Assembly: GCA_904063045.1 (NCBI GenBank)
Contig: CAJFCJ010000016.1
Location: 620,001-684,000, forward strand
DNA from: Dimorphilus gyrociliatus
Taxonomy: Eukaryota; Annelida; Polychaeta; Dinophilidae
Length of the DNA stretch: 64,000 nucleotides
Reading direction: 5' to 3'
Shown: in pieces, positions 1 to 12,700 of the stretch
How the letters are laid out: each line of letters begins with the position of its first letter
How positions within the stretch are numbered: the stretch's first letter is position 1
Program-made: the position numbers and the translations under genes
Notes under the pieces: model-generated
Told to the model about the DNA's origin: nothing
The model's input: only the letters and a program-made list of their open reading frames with translations
The model's database searches: none

Positions 1-147
1 ATCCATAATGTAAATATATAAACTTTACTAGAGATATATCAACTAACAATTCAAGTAAATATAGATAACCTCCTTTTTAGTTGACTTCCGGTTCATAACA
101 AGTCGATATGAGGAATAATTCATATTAATTTAATTAATATCTCAGGT

Positions 148-3100
148 ATGAAGACGCCATCTGCTGGAAGTAGAGCCGATTCTGAATCTTCTGTACCATT
201 AATTCAAGTCGACCGAACTTCCGACACGATTATTGAAGAGGCGGAAACTGAATCTAAAAGTTGGCTTTATTTTAAATTTTCTCTTTTTCATTAAAAATTC
301 CTTTAAAAACCCAAAAAAAAACAACCTAAATAAAACAGAAGAAACGCCAGTCTCTTCCCCTAAACCATCACCAAAACAGAAAAAGCCAGAGACGTCAAAG
401 GAAATTTCGACTGAGATTAAAGGAAAGAAATTAAAGTATTGGCCGTCCGATGACGTCAAAAGCCTTAAGATATCAACAGATCCCCCAAAACAGAGATTAA
501 AACTGGAATGGATGTAATTATAATCAATATTATAAACTCGTTCTGCATTGTGCATCTCATACTAATAACAATTTAAACAGATACGGTTACCAGGGAAACA
601 CTTGCCGATCAAATATACATGTATTAAAAAGCGGAGAGATTGTATATTTTATAGGGACATGCGCCGTTTTATACAATAGAGATACAGATGCTCAGAGACA
701 TTACAGGGAACACACAGAGGCAGTGACCTGGTAAAAATTAAAAAGATCTTAAATAAGAGCAGAGACTCATCACTATAATTAAATCAAAATTACTTATTAC
801 AGCATGGCTCTACACCCGAATGGTGTAACCGTGGCGACCGGCCAAAAAGAAGATGCTAAAGAGAAAGTAAGCTTACTCATTAGTTTTACGACCGTCATTT
901 AGGTCTAATTGCATATATTCAGTCGGCATTGATAAGAGTATGGAGATCGGATACTTTACAAACCCTTCACATTATTGGGAATGGAATTCTGAAAAAGAGC
1001 GTACTAGCTGTTTCCTTTTCAAAAGGAAAAGTAAATATTACATTGGTCTTAACAGTTTTCTATTTCTATCTTTAGAATAAAGTTGGCATGACCTGTTTTC
1101 TTTTCTTTTTTCTTTCTTCAGGCAGCATTTGTAAATCCTAGAACCGCAGTATTACAGGTTTATGCTTAACATATAAAAAAAGACAAAAACAAAAATCAAC
1201 CAACCAATCAATGAACAAACAATATTATAATCCAATATACTTTTCGTTTTGTTTAATTTATCAAATTAATTAATTAATTAATTAATTTTATAGTTTCACA
1301 CTTACTTTTCTACGTTTTCAAGCAAAAATTATTCCTTGAAATTCTTTTTCACTATTCACGTTTTGAATGAATTAGCTGTATGGATCGGTTTTACTAATTT
1401 ATTAATTTTTTCTTAGGAAAGGTTATGCGGACTAGACGCTAATCAGAATCATAATTTGGGCGTATGGGACGTTTCAACTGGAAATATTCTTGTTAAAGTT
1501 GAAACTGGAATAGAAAATTTGTTAAATCTTGATTTTAATCCAAAAAATTCCGATATTATAGTAACTATTGGTAAAGAGCATATAGGGTGGTGGACAATTT
1601 ACTTAGAAGGTAAAACCATTCAAATGACAACAAAACCAGATTATCAGGTAATTCCTAATTTTAAATATTACTTTCAATTAAGCTAATATGATCTAGTTTT
1701 CTTTTAAATAGAACTTTTTAAGAGCGAGATTTATAACAAGTATGTTTCATACTGAGAAGGGAGACTTAATTACTGGAGATTCTAATGGAACTGTATATAT
1801 TTGGGGTCAAGGTGGAAATGTGATAACGAACTTCCTAAAGCATATCCATGATGTTAGTAAATAGTATATTAGTCCTTTTTTATCCTTCTCTTCTCTTTTT
1901 TTTCAATTTGGAAGCATATAAAACTCATTCTTTTTATTCTTCCTCTTTAAGGGTTCGGTTTTCTCAATTCTGACTGTTAGAGGTCATATTATTACTGGAG
2001 GTAGAGATGGAATTATAAACTGTTTCCATTGGTCTAAAAATATGGATAAAATGGGAACTTTGCAAGTTCCTAGACAGGAAGGTGGAATAAGAATGCTGCA
2101 AATTCATAGGGATCTCTTGCTTATTGGAACAACGACAAACTCTATATTAACTGCCACATTGGCTGGAACGGCTTTAAAAAATCCTTTTTCAGGAGTATTT
2201 TTAAATGAAGAATTCCTTACGGCAGGTCATTTTGACGACGTTAAATCTTTGGCAGTTCCCGGTAATCCAGAAAATCCTGAAAAGATACTTTCAGCTGGGG
2301 TCGATGGAAATATTTGCCTATATGATATAGTAAAAAAAAGTGTCACCTGGAAGTATTACATGAAGGTATATCATCCCTATTGAAGCTGGAGGGGTTTTAT
2401 ATTATTTTGAATACATACTTCTATTGCTAGGGTTTAAACATTGACTGCTTTGACATTAATCAAGACACGAATATGATGGCATTAGGTTTAAGGACTGCTT
2501 TTGTTTTTATATTTACTATTGCTTACGACGACGAGGGTCATGTAGAAATGACCGACGTTGGACGTATAAAGGTGTCAACTGAGAAGATAACTTGCATAAA
2601 AATCTCTCCAAGTATGCTAACAGTTTCCACTACAAAAACTTTGTATTTTTATTTAAATATACTGTATTATATGTACTCTTTTTTTTTTTTACGTAAAAAT
2701 TAGACTGCGAGCAAGTCTTGGTAGGAGATATCGATGGACAACTACACTCAATAGGCCTAAAGACTAATGAAGAAAATGAAGAATATTGGGATGTCTTAAA
2801 TACAATAAAGGTTGCATAAATATATTAGAATATACATATATATTGACTATTAGTGTTATTCTTAGGCCCACGACAGTCCTATATCTGCGGTTGATTGGTC
2901 AGAAGAAAAATATAAAGAGACTTATATATTTCGAGCTAGTGCCAAATCGATGGATATGAGTATCTGTACTGTATTGTAGAACAATTATTTAAATATTACT
3001 TATGATATTTGTCTTTTTTTATGTATAAAACAAAAATTAGGGGATGGAAGTAACTTTACTTTACTAGAGGATAAATCAGTAAGAAATATGAGATGGTGGA

Positions 3101-3600
3101 CTGCAAATTGTTTAACATCATACGAAGTTTCCGGTTTAATTTATTTTAATATATACGAAAAAAATAAGCCTATTACTAATATTTTGATGTCTTAATTAGG
3201 CATATGGGAAAGCGGACAAGCTCAGAAAGCCAATATAGAAACTGTTGATATTACACCATCAAAAACACTAGTCCTAATGGCCGATAGTATAGGCTATCTA
3301 AGTCTCTTTAGATATCCTTGCTGTAAGAAAGGGGTAAGTCTTTCTCTATATTTTATAATAAATTATTATAGTAATAGTAATATTTACCTGCGTCAACTAA
3401 TTATCGTATTTATTATAATAATAAAAACAGAAAGAATAGTATTAAGTAAAAAGAAAAACCCTTTATTTTCCATACAGATGTACAACCATACTTATAGAGC
3501 TCATAATCATATTTCTTGTGCAAAATTTACCCAAAATAATCAAAATGTATTAACTGTTGGAGGAAATGATTGTACCATAATTCAATGGAAGATAATATAA
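148..3600 (+). CDS. Echinoderm microtubule-associated protein-like (EML) protein, complete, 14 exons
   Basis: EML proteins bind microtubules through a HELP motif followed by a tandem WD40 propeller. Coding exons: 148-259, 342-513, 581-730, 803-866, 923-1030, 1417-1647, 1712-1852, 1952-2365, 2431-2611, 2704-2810, 2866-2959, 3041-3133, 3200-3333, 3478-3600. They sum to 2124 nt (707 aa) with consistent phases. The HELP region spans exons 2-3 (KYWPSDD, LKLEWIYGYQG, GEIVYFIG). WD repeats follow (LGVWDV, VYIWGQGG, ITGGRDG, LSAGVDGNICLYD) and end in the EML-typical GGNDCTIIQWK. The N-terminus is short, acidic then Pro/Lys-rich, with no obvious trimerisation coiled coil. The acceptor of exon 2 (after CAGAAG) was chosen to keep frame. 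The exon 9 donor at 2612 restores ISPNCEQVLVGD. Which EML subtype this is cannot be told. Confidence 0.92.
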
Positions 3601-3895
3601 AACAAGTACCATAAAATACTATACAAGCGTTAAGTGATGAACATATACTGTATATGTACACTGTTCAACTACAATCTTCAATCTTAATAAGCGCAAAAAT
3701 TTATATATTTGTTTATTTACTATTTGACTTGAATAAAAGCCAAATACACAGAAAAGCCTTTTTATTTTCTGACTACTTCAAGGAAGAAAGATTGTCTTTT
3801 ATTTTTTAAGTATTTAAGTGCTTTTATTTAGATTAATTTAACATAAAAGTAAAAGAGATGTGAAGATAAACGATTTGAGAGAAAAATTGTATATT
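3601..3895. other. Convergent 3' region between EML and the 7TM gene
   Basis: This 295-base AT-rich stretch separates two convergent stop codons. It holds an AATAAA at 3732-3737 on the + strand, usable by the EML gene, and a TTTATT at 3824-3829 that reads AATAAA on the - strand for the 7TM gene. It also holds a copy of the dispersed word TATACTGTATA at 3644-3654. No coding potential is seen. Confidence 0.6.
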
Positions 3896-5338
3896 TTACC
3901 CAATGGTGGGCGTAATACGGTCGAGTGCTTTACAGAAAGCCATAGCTCTAAACTGGGGCCAGAAAGCAATGAATATAAAACTTGGTAGAGCCATGGCTAG
4001 AATATTCAGAGTGCTAACAAATGCGCCTAATCCATGCTTGACGCTTGTATCTAAGAGTAAACCACCCAAATCGGTACACACGAGAAGTATAAGAATAGGT
4101 AAGTATAGGACGCATGTAATTAATTGCAGAATCATTAAGGCTTTACCACAAGATTTATCCATTTTCTCCGAATCTGACTTTTGTATACCAAAGCTCGTAA
4201 TTGCCATAATGACTGCTGGTATAAAAAATATTATAATTGCAAGGATTGTTTCGTATCCTTTATCATAAGCGTCATTGTCTGCCCATTCTTCAATTCCATT
4301 ATAGGAAACTTTGGTAATTATTAGATCTAATTCAATTACTTTATGTCGCAGCATCCTCGGTAAACAAAAAAGCCAACTAAAAACAAGTAAACATAGTAGA
4401 ATTATTAAGGATTTTACTTTTGACAAATTAGGAAATTTCCATAATATTATTCCACTACTCAATAAGACTAATGAGTGGTATAAATAGCATGAATTTCTTG
4501 TCTCGTAAAATTTCTCAAGAGCCGGATCTTCCAATGCAGGATCTTTCTTTGTCGTATCAGTTACAAAAACCTGCCTGTTTAAAACATAAAAAAGGAAAAA
4601 TATAAGTTGAACCTGTTTTAATTGAAAAGTTTGTTTCGCCTATTTAAACTTAAACCTATTATCTTGTAGCGGTTTGATAGACATTGAAAAGAATGATCGA
4701 GGCAAAGAAACAATTACACAACTGAATCTGTAGACTAATTGAAATACTCTATAGAGATTCTCACGTAATTAACTCTCCTTCTATTCTGGCAATCATTATC
4801 CAAGCACTATTACGGATTCTAACTGGTCTAGTTTTTTCCTAATTTTCTTAACCAGGACCAATCAAGGGAGGAGTTCCTATTTAACGTAATTATCTGAATT
4901 GTAATTTTATTTAAATTACCTTATTTATTATATATTGAATGTAGCTACACCTATAAATTTATCAAGTTATACTGTATATACAGTATATATATATATATTT
5001 GTACTTTTTAGAATATGGAAAAGTACACTATCTCACCTGCTTATATGAAAAGTAGGTATAATTATAATGAATAAATAAACACAGTTAACGTAAAGGCAGA
5101 AAAAGTATGGATAAATTCCATCTTTTTCCCAAAATTTCATTCTGATTAGAGAGAATAGTCCAAGAAATATACCCAAAATTCCAAGACCAGTGAAAATGCA
5201 TAGTGGAACCAACACAGCCCAAGTATGAGTTTCGGACATCCAATCAGGAAATTTCGGTGTTAAAGCTTCCAAAACTGCTTTGGCTTTTAATTGTATTTGT
5301 AATTGAATCTGTTCCTGCGTAAGGCCTGAGCTTGCCAT
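3896..5338 (-). CDS. Orphan seven-transmembrane protein, possibly a divergent GPCR
   Basis: Two exons, 5338-5037 and 4574-3896, join in phase (AG|G) to give 326 aa. The ATG at 5338 opens a short Gln-rich N-terminus. Seven hydrophobic segments are visible near residues 40-65, 76-96, 131-149, 156-173, 207-229, 246-267 and 281-306. Rhodopsin-family-like traits are a Cys at the start of TM3 (C130), a Trp in TM4 (W168), prolines in TM5 and TM6 (P220, P260), and ALPSFIF in TM7 where NPxxY would sit. DRY is absent. The loop between TM2 and TM3 is long and carries a DPALE direct repeat (residues 112-121). No family was recognised by eye. A non-receptor multipass protein is possible. The single intron (4575-5036) is 462 bases. 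Confidence 0.75.
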
Positions 5339-5410
5339 TTCTAATTGAAAGATTGATGAGGAGTAGAGAAGAAAACTTTACTTTTATATAATTATGTACC
5401 TTATGTAGAT

Positions 5411-5424
5411 GTTACCTTAGAAAC
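5411..5424 (-). promoter_or_regulatory. X-box-like (RFX) element upstream of the 7TM gene
   Basis: Read on the - strand the site is GTTTCTAAGGTAAC, 73 bases upstream of the 7TM start codon. It fits the RFX X-box layout of two 6-base half sites separated by two bases, with a perfect second half (GGTAAC). RFX factors drive ciliary genes in animals. Function here is inferred only from the match and position. Confidence 0.35.
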
Positions 5425-7700
5425 TAGAGTACACAAAATAATACTAATCGGCTTATAGCTGGTTCAAACAGATTCTATGTTAAACCTACAGCATTTACAA
5501 TCCAGTTGCTAGTCCATTTCCATTCATTAGTAATAATAATACTTGCTACATAAATTTCTATAGCGATAAATGCATAGACAAGAAATCTATTGAGTAATCA
5601 ACTTATTATAGGTATATACAAGTTTTGTTTCGTATTTACAAAACATATGCAAATGAGTTGATATTCATTTTTAACGGAAGATTATTTAAATATATCTATT
5701 CTAATTCTTTTCAATCTGGCGAAAAATTCGTTTTCATTTTTAAGTAGAATTTCAACAGAATTTCAACGGCTTTCAACCTTTTTTCTTTTCGCTTAATGTA
5801 ATATTAGTACTATACTTTGCTAACATTTCAACATTAGATTTATTGACCTCCGAGGAATAAAAATCTGGTAAATAGACCTTGTTAATGGTTGTATAAAATA
5901 TAGACTAAGGTTGGCATTTGTCAACCATCGCACTTTAAATACTCGATAAGAAGAGCGAAGATGTTTATCAACATGTAACCTTAGAAACATGTCTTAGTGA
6001 TAGTAAACTGAATTGATTGGGTAATGTATAAGATTTTACCCTTTTTACCCTAAACTATACTTTTTTCCTGTCTAAAAGCATTTTATAGAATTTTTCTTTT
6101 TTTTATTCTACCCACATTTATCATAAAAGAAAAAGGGATCTCGTTCATTTAAAATAACAGTATTTTATTAATTAGATTCTTTTTTAATAAATTCTATACC
6201 AGTACAGAGAGAGTTACATTTCTACTTGTACAAAAGTATATGGGTAGGCCTATATATCTTGATTGTTTATTCAATATATTCTCTGTATATTTCTACATAA
6301 CTTAAAAGTAGAAAGTACGTTATTTATAATGTATATACCGTATATAAATTTATATATAAGAACGTCAATGGCTTTTATGAAAATCTCTTTAGTTAATTCT
6401 ATATCGAGTATACTTTTACTTGCCTTCTCTTTAAACATTATCGAAACTGCACTATCAATTCGTTTACAAGCAATTTTCTTGGTTATTTTAAAACATAACT
6501 CTTTAAATAAACCATATGATATATAATCTTCTTCTATATATAAACAACATTTTTATAAGCTTGTAATATTATTAATTATTCCTCTTTTTATCATTAGAAC
6601 ACGAATATTTTACAATATCTAAAAATACTTCGCATTTTAATAAGCTCATTATAGCCGTATATACATGTTTTATTAGTTATACGGAAAAGGCTAATGATTC
6701 TGTGAAAGTGTAGTAAAAATTAAAAGCAATAAATGAAAGAGAATGAAAAAGTACCGCCATCTTGCGATCAAAAGATTGCAGTTTAATGGAAGGACTCTAT
6801 TGATTGTCGAGGAAAGTTAGCAAGTCTCACAAGTACTCGTTGTCGTAAAATTGACGAATCTTTTAACTTAATAGCCGAAACTAATCAATGCTTCCCTCTA
6901 TTTTTATTCGATAAAACAGAAAAAGTATAGATATTCTATGATTGTGAAACTAAGGGAAATAGATGGATTTCAGTATTGATTTTCTTTTTTAAGATAATGT
7001 TTACGTATGAATATATTACTCTTGAAGAAAGAGAGGATGATTATAAGAATCAAAATGATTCCAAAACGTTCCGCTAGACATTTATATTAGTATTTATATA
7101 GAAATAAGTACAAAAATGCTATTTGATAAAGATGATAGATTACTTTATTGAATGAATGACATATTGAAACTCTGGATAAACAGCAAGTTTTAAAGGCAGA
7201 TTAACGCAACAGATGTTTGATTTGGTCTGTTGCTCTTTTTCCTTTTTTGACATACTATTTGATTTTTAGACTGAGTAGCAGCAAGATTGATAAATAACGA
7301 TGTAGAAAAGAGAGAAAGATCTTTGACAAGGGATTTTGGAAAAGAATTTGTAAAGATTTTTAAGCCTATTCAACTTAATGCTGTTTAAATGTTCAAGTAC
7401 TTGTACAGGTCGTTTGTTATTCCATTACCTAATTAGAACTAGATCATTCTCAAGTGGCTACGCTGTATTCAATAGTATCTAGAGGATTTTAAAAAAGAAA
7501 ACTATAGTCACTATAACTTGATTCTTATGTTAGGAACGGCGTACTAAGAGAATTATATCTTTCGACAATAAATCAAAGGTTTCTAATTCTTTTATTCTGT
7601 TTATATAAACAACGAAGATTGGACAATTCTATGTTATTAATTTTATTTCAATAATACTTGATTTTTTAATGAAGAGTTGTAGAGAGATATAAATAGGCGT

Positions 7701-7799
7701 GAGAAAGAGAGAGAGAGAGAAAGAGAGAATATAGAAGAGAGTGGAGGAAGGGTAGTATTGAATAAGATAGAAGAAAGAGTGAGAGAGAGAGAGGGATAA
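7701..7799. repeat. Purine-rich (GA)n low-complexity tract
   Basis: Two close runs of imperfect GA/GAA repeats on the + strand. This is simple-sequence DNA with no coding potential. Confidence 0.8.
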
Positions 7800-8453
7800 A
7801 AAAAGTGAAACTACAAAAGAGCAAGAGAGTCCTGGACTTTAAATATTTATTTAGAACTTTGTACTATATTTTCTTATGCTAGTAATAATAACCAAATAAT
7901 TATTTCACGTTAATAGATCATTTTGGTAAAAAGTAGAGAAGAAAACCTAGCATTTCTTTCATCTTGAATGTTTGTTGCGATTCTTTTATTGGATTTCAAC
8001 AGGAAATTCTAAAAGTCATTAAATTGTAATTAGAAGACTTTTAGCCTTTGATAGATGGAACTATGTTATCCCACGATTTAAAGGTCATTTCTAAAAATAA
8101 TCTTTAGTTGATTTGAAGAAATAGGCTTAAAAGAACTACATTAACCACACCTTGAGGACAAAGAGAAATCTATTTCAACCCTTATTTGCAAAAGTATTAT
8201 TCTTCAATCATTCAGTTTTAGCTACGTTATTAAATACCTGAAAATGGATTAATTATAAATACCAGTCAATTCTAATATTCTCCCGATCGAACTCTCATCG
8301 ATTACGAACGTGACTTGAATTTGTCAATATAAAAAATTTCCTTCGATTTTGTTCATTTGGAGAAAAATTCCTCTTCTGTTCAATTAATTTTTAATCGGAT
8401 ATAACGTACCGGAATGCCATTTTAATTAAAGGATAATAAACAAATATTAAAAA

Positions 8454-11400
8454 ATGCATTATAATAATCGACCAATAACAGCTCCACCTGAAAAATTGAA
8501 TTCTAATTTAAAAGCACCAAAAAAAGTTAAAACTGCATGGACATCCGACGGAGAATGGAGTTTAACACAAATTCCAAGTCTTATCTACGAAGGGAATTTT
8601 AATGATAAAGGTAAGACAATATATCGGATATTTTGTTTGTTTTTTGTCTTTATGAGAGATTATAGCCATTTAGTCAATGATTTTAATACATTCTTTTTTT
8701 GTATGCTACGTAGATAAAGTATTAGTTCTTTTGTTATTTTATTACTATATCTATCATATTTTTTATCAAGTAAACCTACATACAGTATTTTTTAAGAAGT
8801 GATTATTTAATTTTCCTATTTCAAGTCAATCCTAATATTAAATTATTAAAGAAGAGAGATTAATGCTTTTTTCTTATAGATTGGTCTATTATTTAATTAA
8901 TTAAATAGTTAAATAATAATTGATTTTGTATGTTTTAGCATAAAATTCAATTCATTCATTTATTTCACTTTGGAGAAGTTGGAAAGGAAAATGAAAAGTG
9001 AAATATATGAAATACTTACATTCTCTAGGAATTAGAGAAAGTTTATATATATTCTATTTATCTCGATTAGTACTAAATAATGACAACAGGAAACGGAAAT
9101 GATCAATTATTATTTAATTGATAAAATATAAGTGTAATTAACTTTTGTAACCAAAAGAGAGAAAAAGAAAATAGTAGAAAGGAAAGAGAAAGATTGTGTT
9201 TAACCATACTAAATAAAAGTCCTTTTATCAATTTGGACTTTTGTTAGAAAGGCTGAATAATTTTTCTTTTAATGAATGGAAATAAAGAAATGTTAGGCTT
9301 ACCCAAATATTTCTTAAAAAGATTTTATAATATTTATCTATAGGCCTAATCTTTTTTTTTTGGATTACTGCCGTTTAGCCAATAGGATAAATCAAATAAA
9401 TCTATTCAGAAAGGGAAATTCACAGTTTTCTACCACAAACTTTACTGAATTGATCGAAAAGGCTTATCCTATTCGAATAATGTATAAATCGATATAGAAT
9501 ATTGCCAACTGGTGTTTAAAAGATTAGAAGTTTTGGACAAAAATACCAGAAAATATTATATTTTATGAAAAAGTTGAATTTATTGGATATTTCATTTATT
9601 CAAGCAAATAGTTATACTTATTTAAATATTTAAGATTTATTCAAGCTCATGAATAGTTCTTCATTGATTAGCAACGTAATTGCTACAACAACAACAAAAA
9701 ACTTTGCTCATAACAAATAATAGTTACTATGGCTACTACCGGACGAGTCTTTTTAACACATGTGCATTTTCAAACTCCAGATAAATTACAAGAAAATGAA
9801 GAAGAAAATCCTATGGAACAGATAGAAGATGAAGAAGATGATGACGAAGTAGACTATAATTATAAAAATATTCATTTTTCTCTATCATTTAACATATATT
9901 TTAAAATTTTTAGGTACAAAATTGGCAAGACGGACCCGAACTTCATTCTGATGGATGGGATACAGATATTGAAGATGATTTTGCAAAAGGTCAGTAAATC
10001 GTACTTGATAGAATGATATGAATAAAAATGAATAGAAATAAATTCAATATATAATATCAAAATATTATTAGTATAAAATATAATAAGAATTCTCTACCGC
10101 CATCTTTTTTTTTATTATTTCACTTATCAAAGATAGATTAGAAGCGACAAGACGTAAAGAATTCTAAAATAGGAAATTGTATTAATAAAATGAGAAGGCT
10201 GCTTATCCTATTAATTTGTATTGTGATTAAGGATTACTTCGTGTACGTGTTTTAGACCTTGAAATTGAAACCTTTATCTACCTCTTCTTATTCTCATAAA
10301 CAAGTAAATAACAATGATTAGTCCTGTAATTATTCCAAAAGAGTTATTAGATATTAATTATTAGTCATAATTGAGTCAAATTTAACAAAGAGAAAAGAAA
10401 ATAGCATCTTTTAAAGAATATCAAAACAACAGCTTTGCATTGTACACATTAAGATAAATCTCTATATAATCTATAATATTTTTTCCAGCGTTTTCTGATA
10501 AGATATAAAAATGATGTAGGCTAGCTGGCTGGATGAATGATTTAAAACATTTACATAGGTTTCCCTATCCTTATCTTTCCCTTCTCTTTATCTCTGTTCT
10601 GTTCTGATTTATATACATAGTAATTTATTAAATAAATTATTATTTTTGAAAGCTGTTTACTAATTTGGTTACTTTTTATAGAAGAATCAGCTCCTCACGA
10701 TAATACAGGTGCAACTTTATATAAAGAAAATTGTGAAAAAAGCGGTAATAACAGCTACATACATCATTTATAGTTTGTGTAAAAGACGCAAATCATTGTT
10801 CTTGTTTATTTTAGGTGTTGTTCCAGTTCGCTGTCTGTTACAGAGTCTGGGGGAAGGTAACTTAAGAATGAGACATCACTACTTAGGTGGAGAGGCAACA
10901 AAACCTTTATCTGAAGCTTTAAAAGTACTATTTCATTTAAAATGAATATATTTGCATAAATTTTAATAATTTACTGATACAAGAATTTTTTTTCCATGTT
11001 AGATTAATACTGTATGCGAAGAAATTGATCTCGCTGATAATTACATCTCTGGAGAGGGAGCTGCCTATTTAGCCAATACTTTGATTGATAATATGTTTAT
11101 TGTTAATTTAGTAAGTGATACCTAAATTATTACTTTATTACTAACTACTTACTACTTTTGAATGTATTTCTTAGAATGTCTCTTATAATTTCATTGGTTC
11201 AATTGGAGCAAAAGCATTCGCCGATATGCTGGAACAAAACACGACATTAAAAACATTATCATTACAAGGTAAAACTAGATACCTAATTAATTTATTTATT
11301 TATTTATTGACAATAGGTAACCAATTAACGGATTCTGACGCTCAAAAAATTGCCGAAGCTCTCAAGAATAACATGTCACTAAGTTGTTTGGATTTAAGTC

Positions 11401-12700
11401 ACAATCGTTTCACAGAACTAGGAGGAATTTATTTGGGTCAAGGATTGGTAAAAATAAAAACAATTATATATTTTGTTTATAAAATCCCATCTAACACCTT
11501 ATAAATTGAAAAATAAATAGGCTGTTAACATGGGCTTGAGCGATCTTGACTTAAGTTGGAATGGTATTAGGAGAAAAGGTGGTGAAGCTATAGTCAAAGC
11601 CTTAAAGGTTTTTACTCAATACTATTATTTAATAAAAATTCATCTTAAAGCAATTATTTATAATATTTTAGACAAACACGTCATTAGAAATATTAGATTT
11701 ATCTTGGAATGGAATTTCACTTCAGGGAGGAGAAGCGCTTGGTACGGCTTTAAGAATTAATAAAGGCTTAAAAGTATTAGATATTACGTGAGTATGAATA
11801 AAAGCAAATTATCTAGAATAAATTGAAGATTATTGATAAAATCTATAATTCTTTTAAAGAAATAATCGATTGAATGAATTAGCAGCCAAAAAATTAGCTT
11901 TAGGTTTGTCAAAGAACCAAAGATTAGAGACTCTATTGGTAAGATGAAATATTTACCTTAAGCACTTATTTTTATGTCATTTTTAATTAGATGGGCTCCA
12001 ACATTATTGGAAGTTCTGGAGTTGAAGCAGTATTAAAAGCTACTAATAATCATCCTAGGCTTAAATTACTTGGATTAGAGGTAAGTAATCTGTTATATTG
12101 CTATACAAATAGTTTAATAATTATTTAAAATAAAGGATATTCAAATGTCGCACCAAGTTCACGTTAAGATACACAGCATTATCAAGGAAAAGGAAATCAT
12201 GATTATGTATACCGAAGGCGGTGGTCAACAAGCTAAAATACAACAAACCGTTTTAGCAGTATTTGATAAGTTCATTACGGATAATGCAGACAGACTTGAA
12301 GATTTATTTAATCAAATGGATAAAGATAAAAGTGGTGACGTCACACTAGAAGAATTAAAGTTTGGCCTTAAAGATTTCGGATTAAGGTTAACTAGTGTAA
12401 GTGAATTTTATTACTCTGTAAAAACCTACGAAGATAACATTAAACTTTCCCTTTTGTTTCAATTTATAATAGAAACAGTTAGACATGTTAATGGACGTTT
12501 TAGACGCTGATAAGAGTGGAACGATAGAATATACTGAATTAATGAATGGATCTTCAATGGTAAATAAAGAAAAAGAAAAGATTGCTAGAGCAAAGAGAGA
12601 AAAAGAAATAATGGCTGAAAGTGCAGCAGTTAAAAAGGCTAGAGAATTGGAACAGAAATCTCAAGTAGCGGCATTAGTTGCACAAGCCGAATCTGCATAA
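8454..12700 (+). CDS. Leucine-rich-repeat protein with C-terminal EF-hands (LRRC74-like), 14 exons
   Basis: Coding exons: 8454-8610, 9724-9848, 9914-9989, 10682-10708, 10815-10924, 11003-11110, 11175-11268, 11317-11447, 11521-11607, 11672-11787, 11860-11938, 11991-12080, 12136-12396, 12473-12700. They sum to 1689 nt (562 aa). The N-terminus is polar with an acidic stretch. Ribonuclease-inhibitor-type LRRs run from about residue 130 to 400 (LDLSHNRFTELGG, LDLSWNGIRRKGG, LDLSWNGISLQGG). Two canonical EF-hands follow, DKDKSGDVTLEE at 462-473 and DADKSGTIEYTE at 498-509, then a charged Ala/Lys/Glu helix. The architecture recalls invertebrate LRRC74A/B relatives. The first exon is less certain: it joins in frame over a 1.1-kb intron, but an in-frame ATG at 9729 could start a shorter form. 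It is probably a calcium-responsive scaffold. Confidence 0.9.
8611..9723. other. First intron of the LRR/EF-hand gene
   Basis: This 1113-base AT-rich interval lies between a GTAAGA donor and a TAG acceptor five bases before an in-frame ATG. It holds a TAGGCCTA at 9341-9348 and otherwise only AT-rich low-complexity sequence. It may instead be the promoter of a shorter transcript starting at 9729. Confidence 0.5.

Larger units (their letters stand above)
5339..8453. other. Intergenic region, about 3.1 kb
   Basis: No gene was recognised. The region separates divergent starts: the 7TM gene leaves to the left and the LRR/EF-hand gene to the right. It contains two related elements sharing ACCTTAGAAAC (within 5411-5424 and 5985-5998), a TAGGCCTA at 6245-6252, a TACCGCCATCTT word at 6752-6763 resembling a YY1 site, and a purine-rich (GA)n stretch at about 7701-7799. 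The open frame at 6263-6526 shows only AT-rich low-complexity composition and was not accepted. Confidence 0.6.

Noticed and set aside
1122-1157. Possible 36-base microexon in the EML gene between acceptor-like and donor-like sites
   Set aside because: It keeps phase, but the family alignment is better without it (FSKGK joined to ERLCGLD).
3903-4268. 121-codon open frame on + inside the 7TM gene
   Set aside because: Antisense shadow of the 7TM coding exon.
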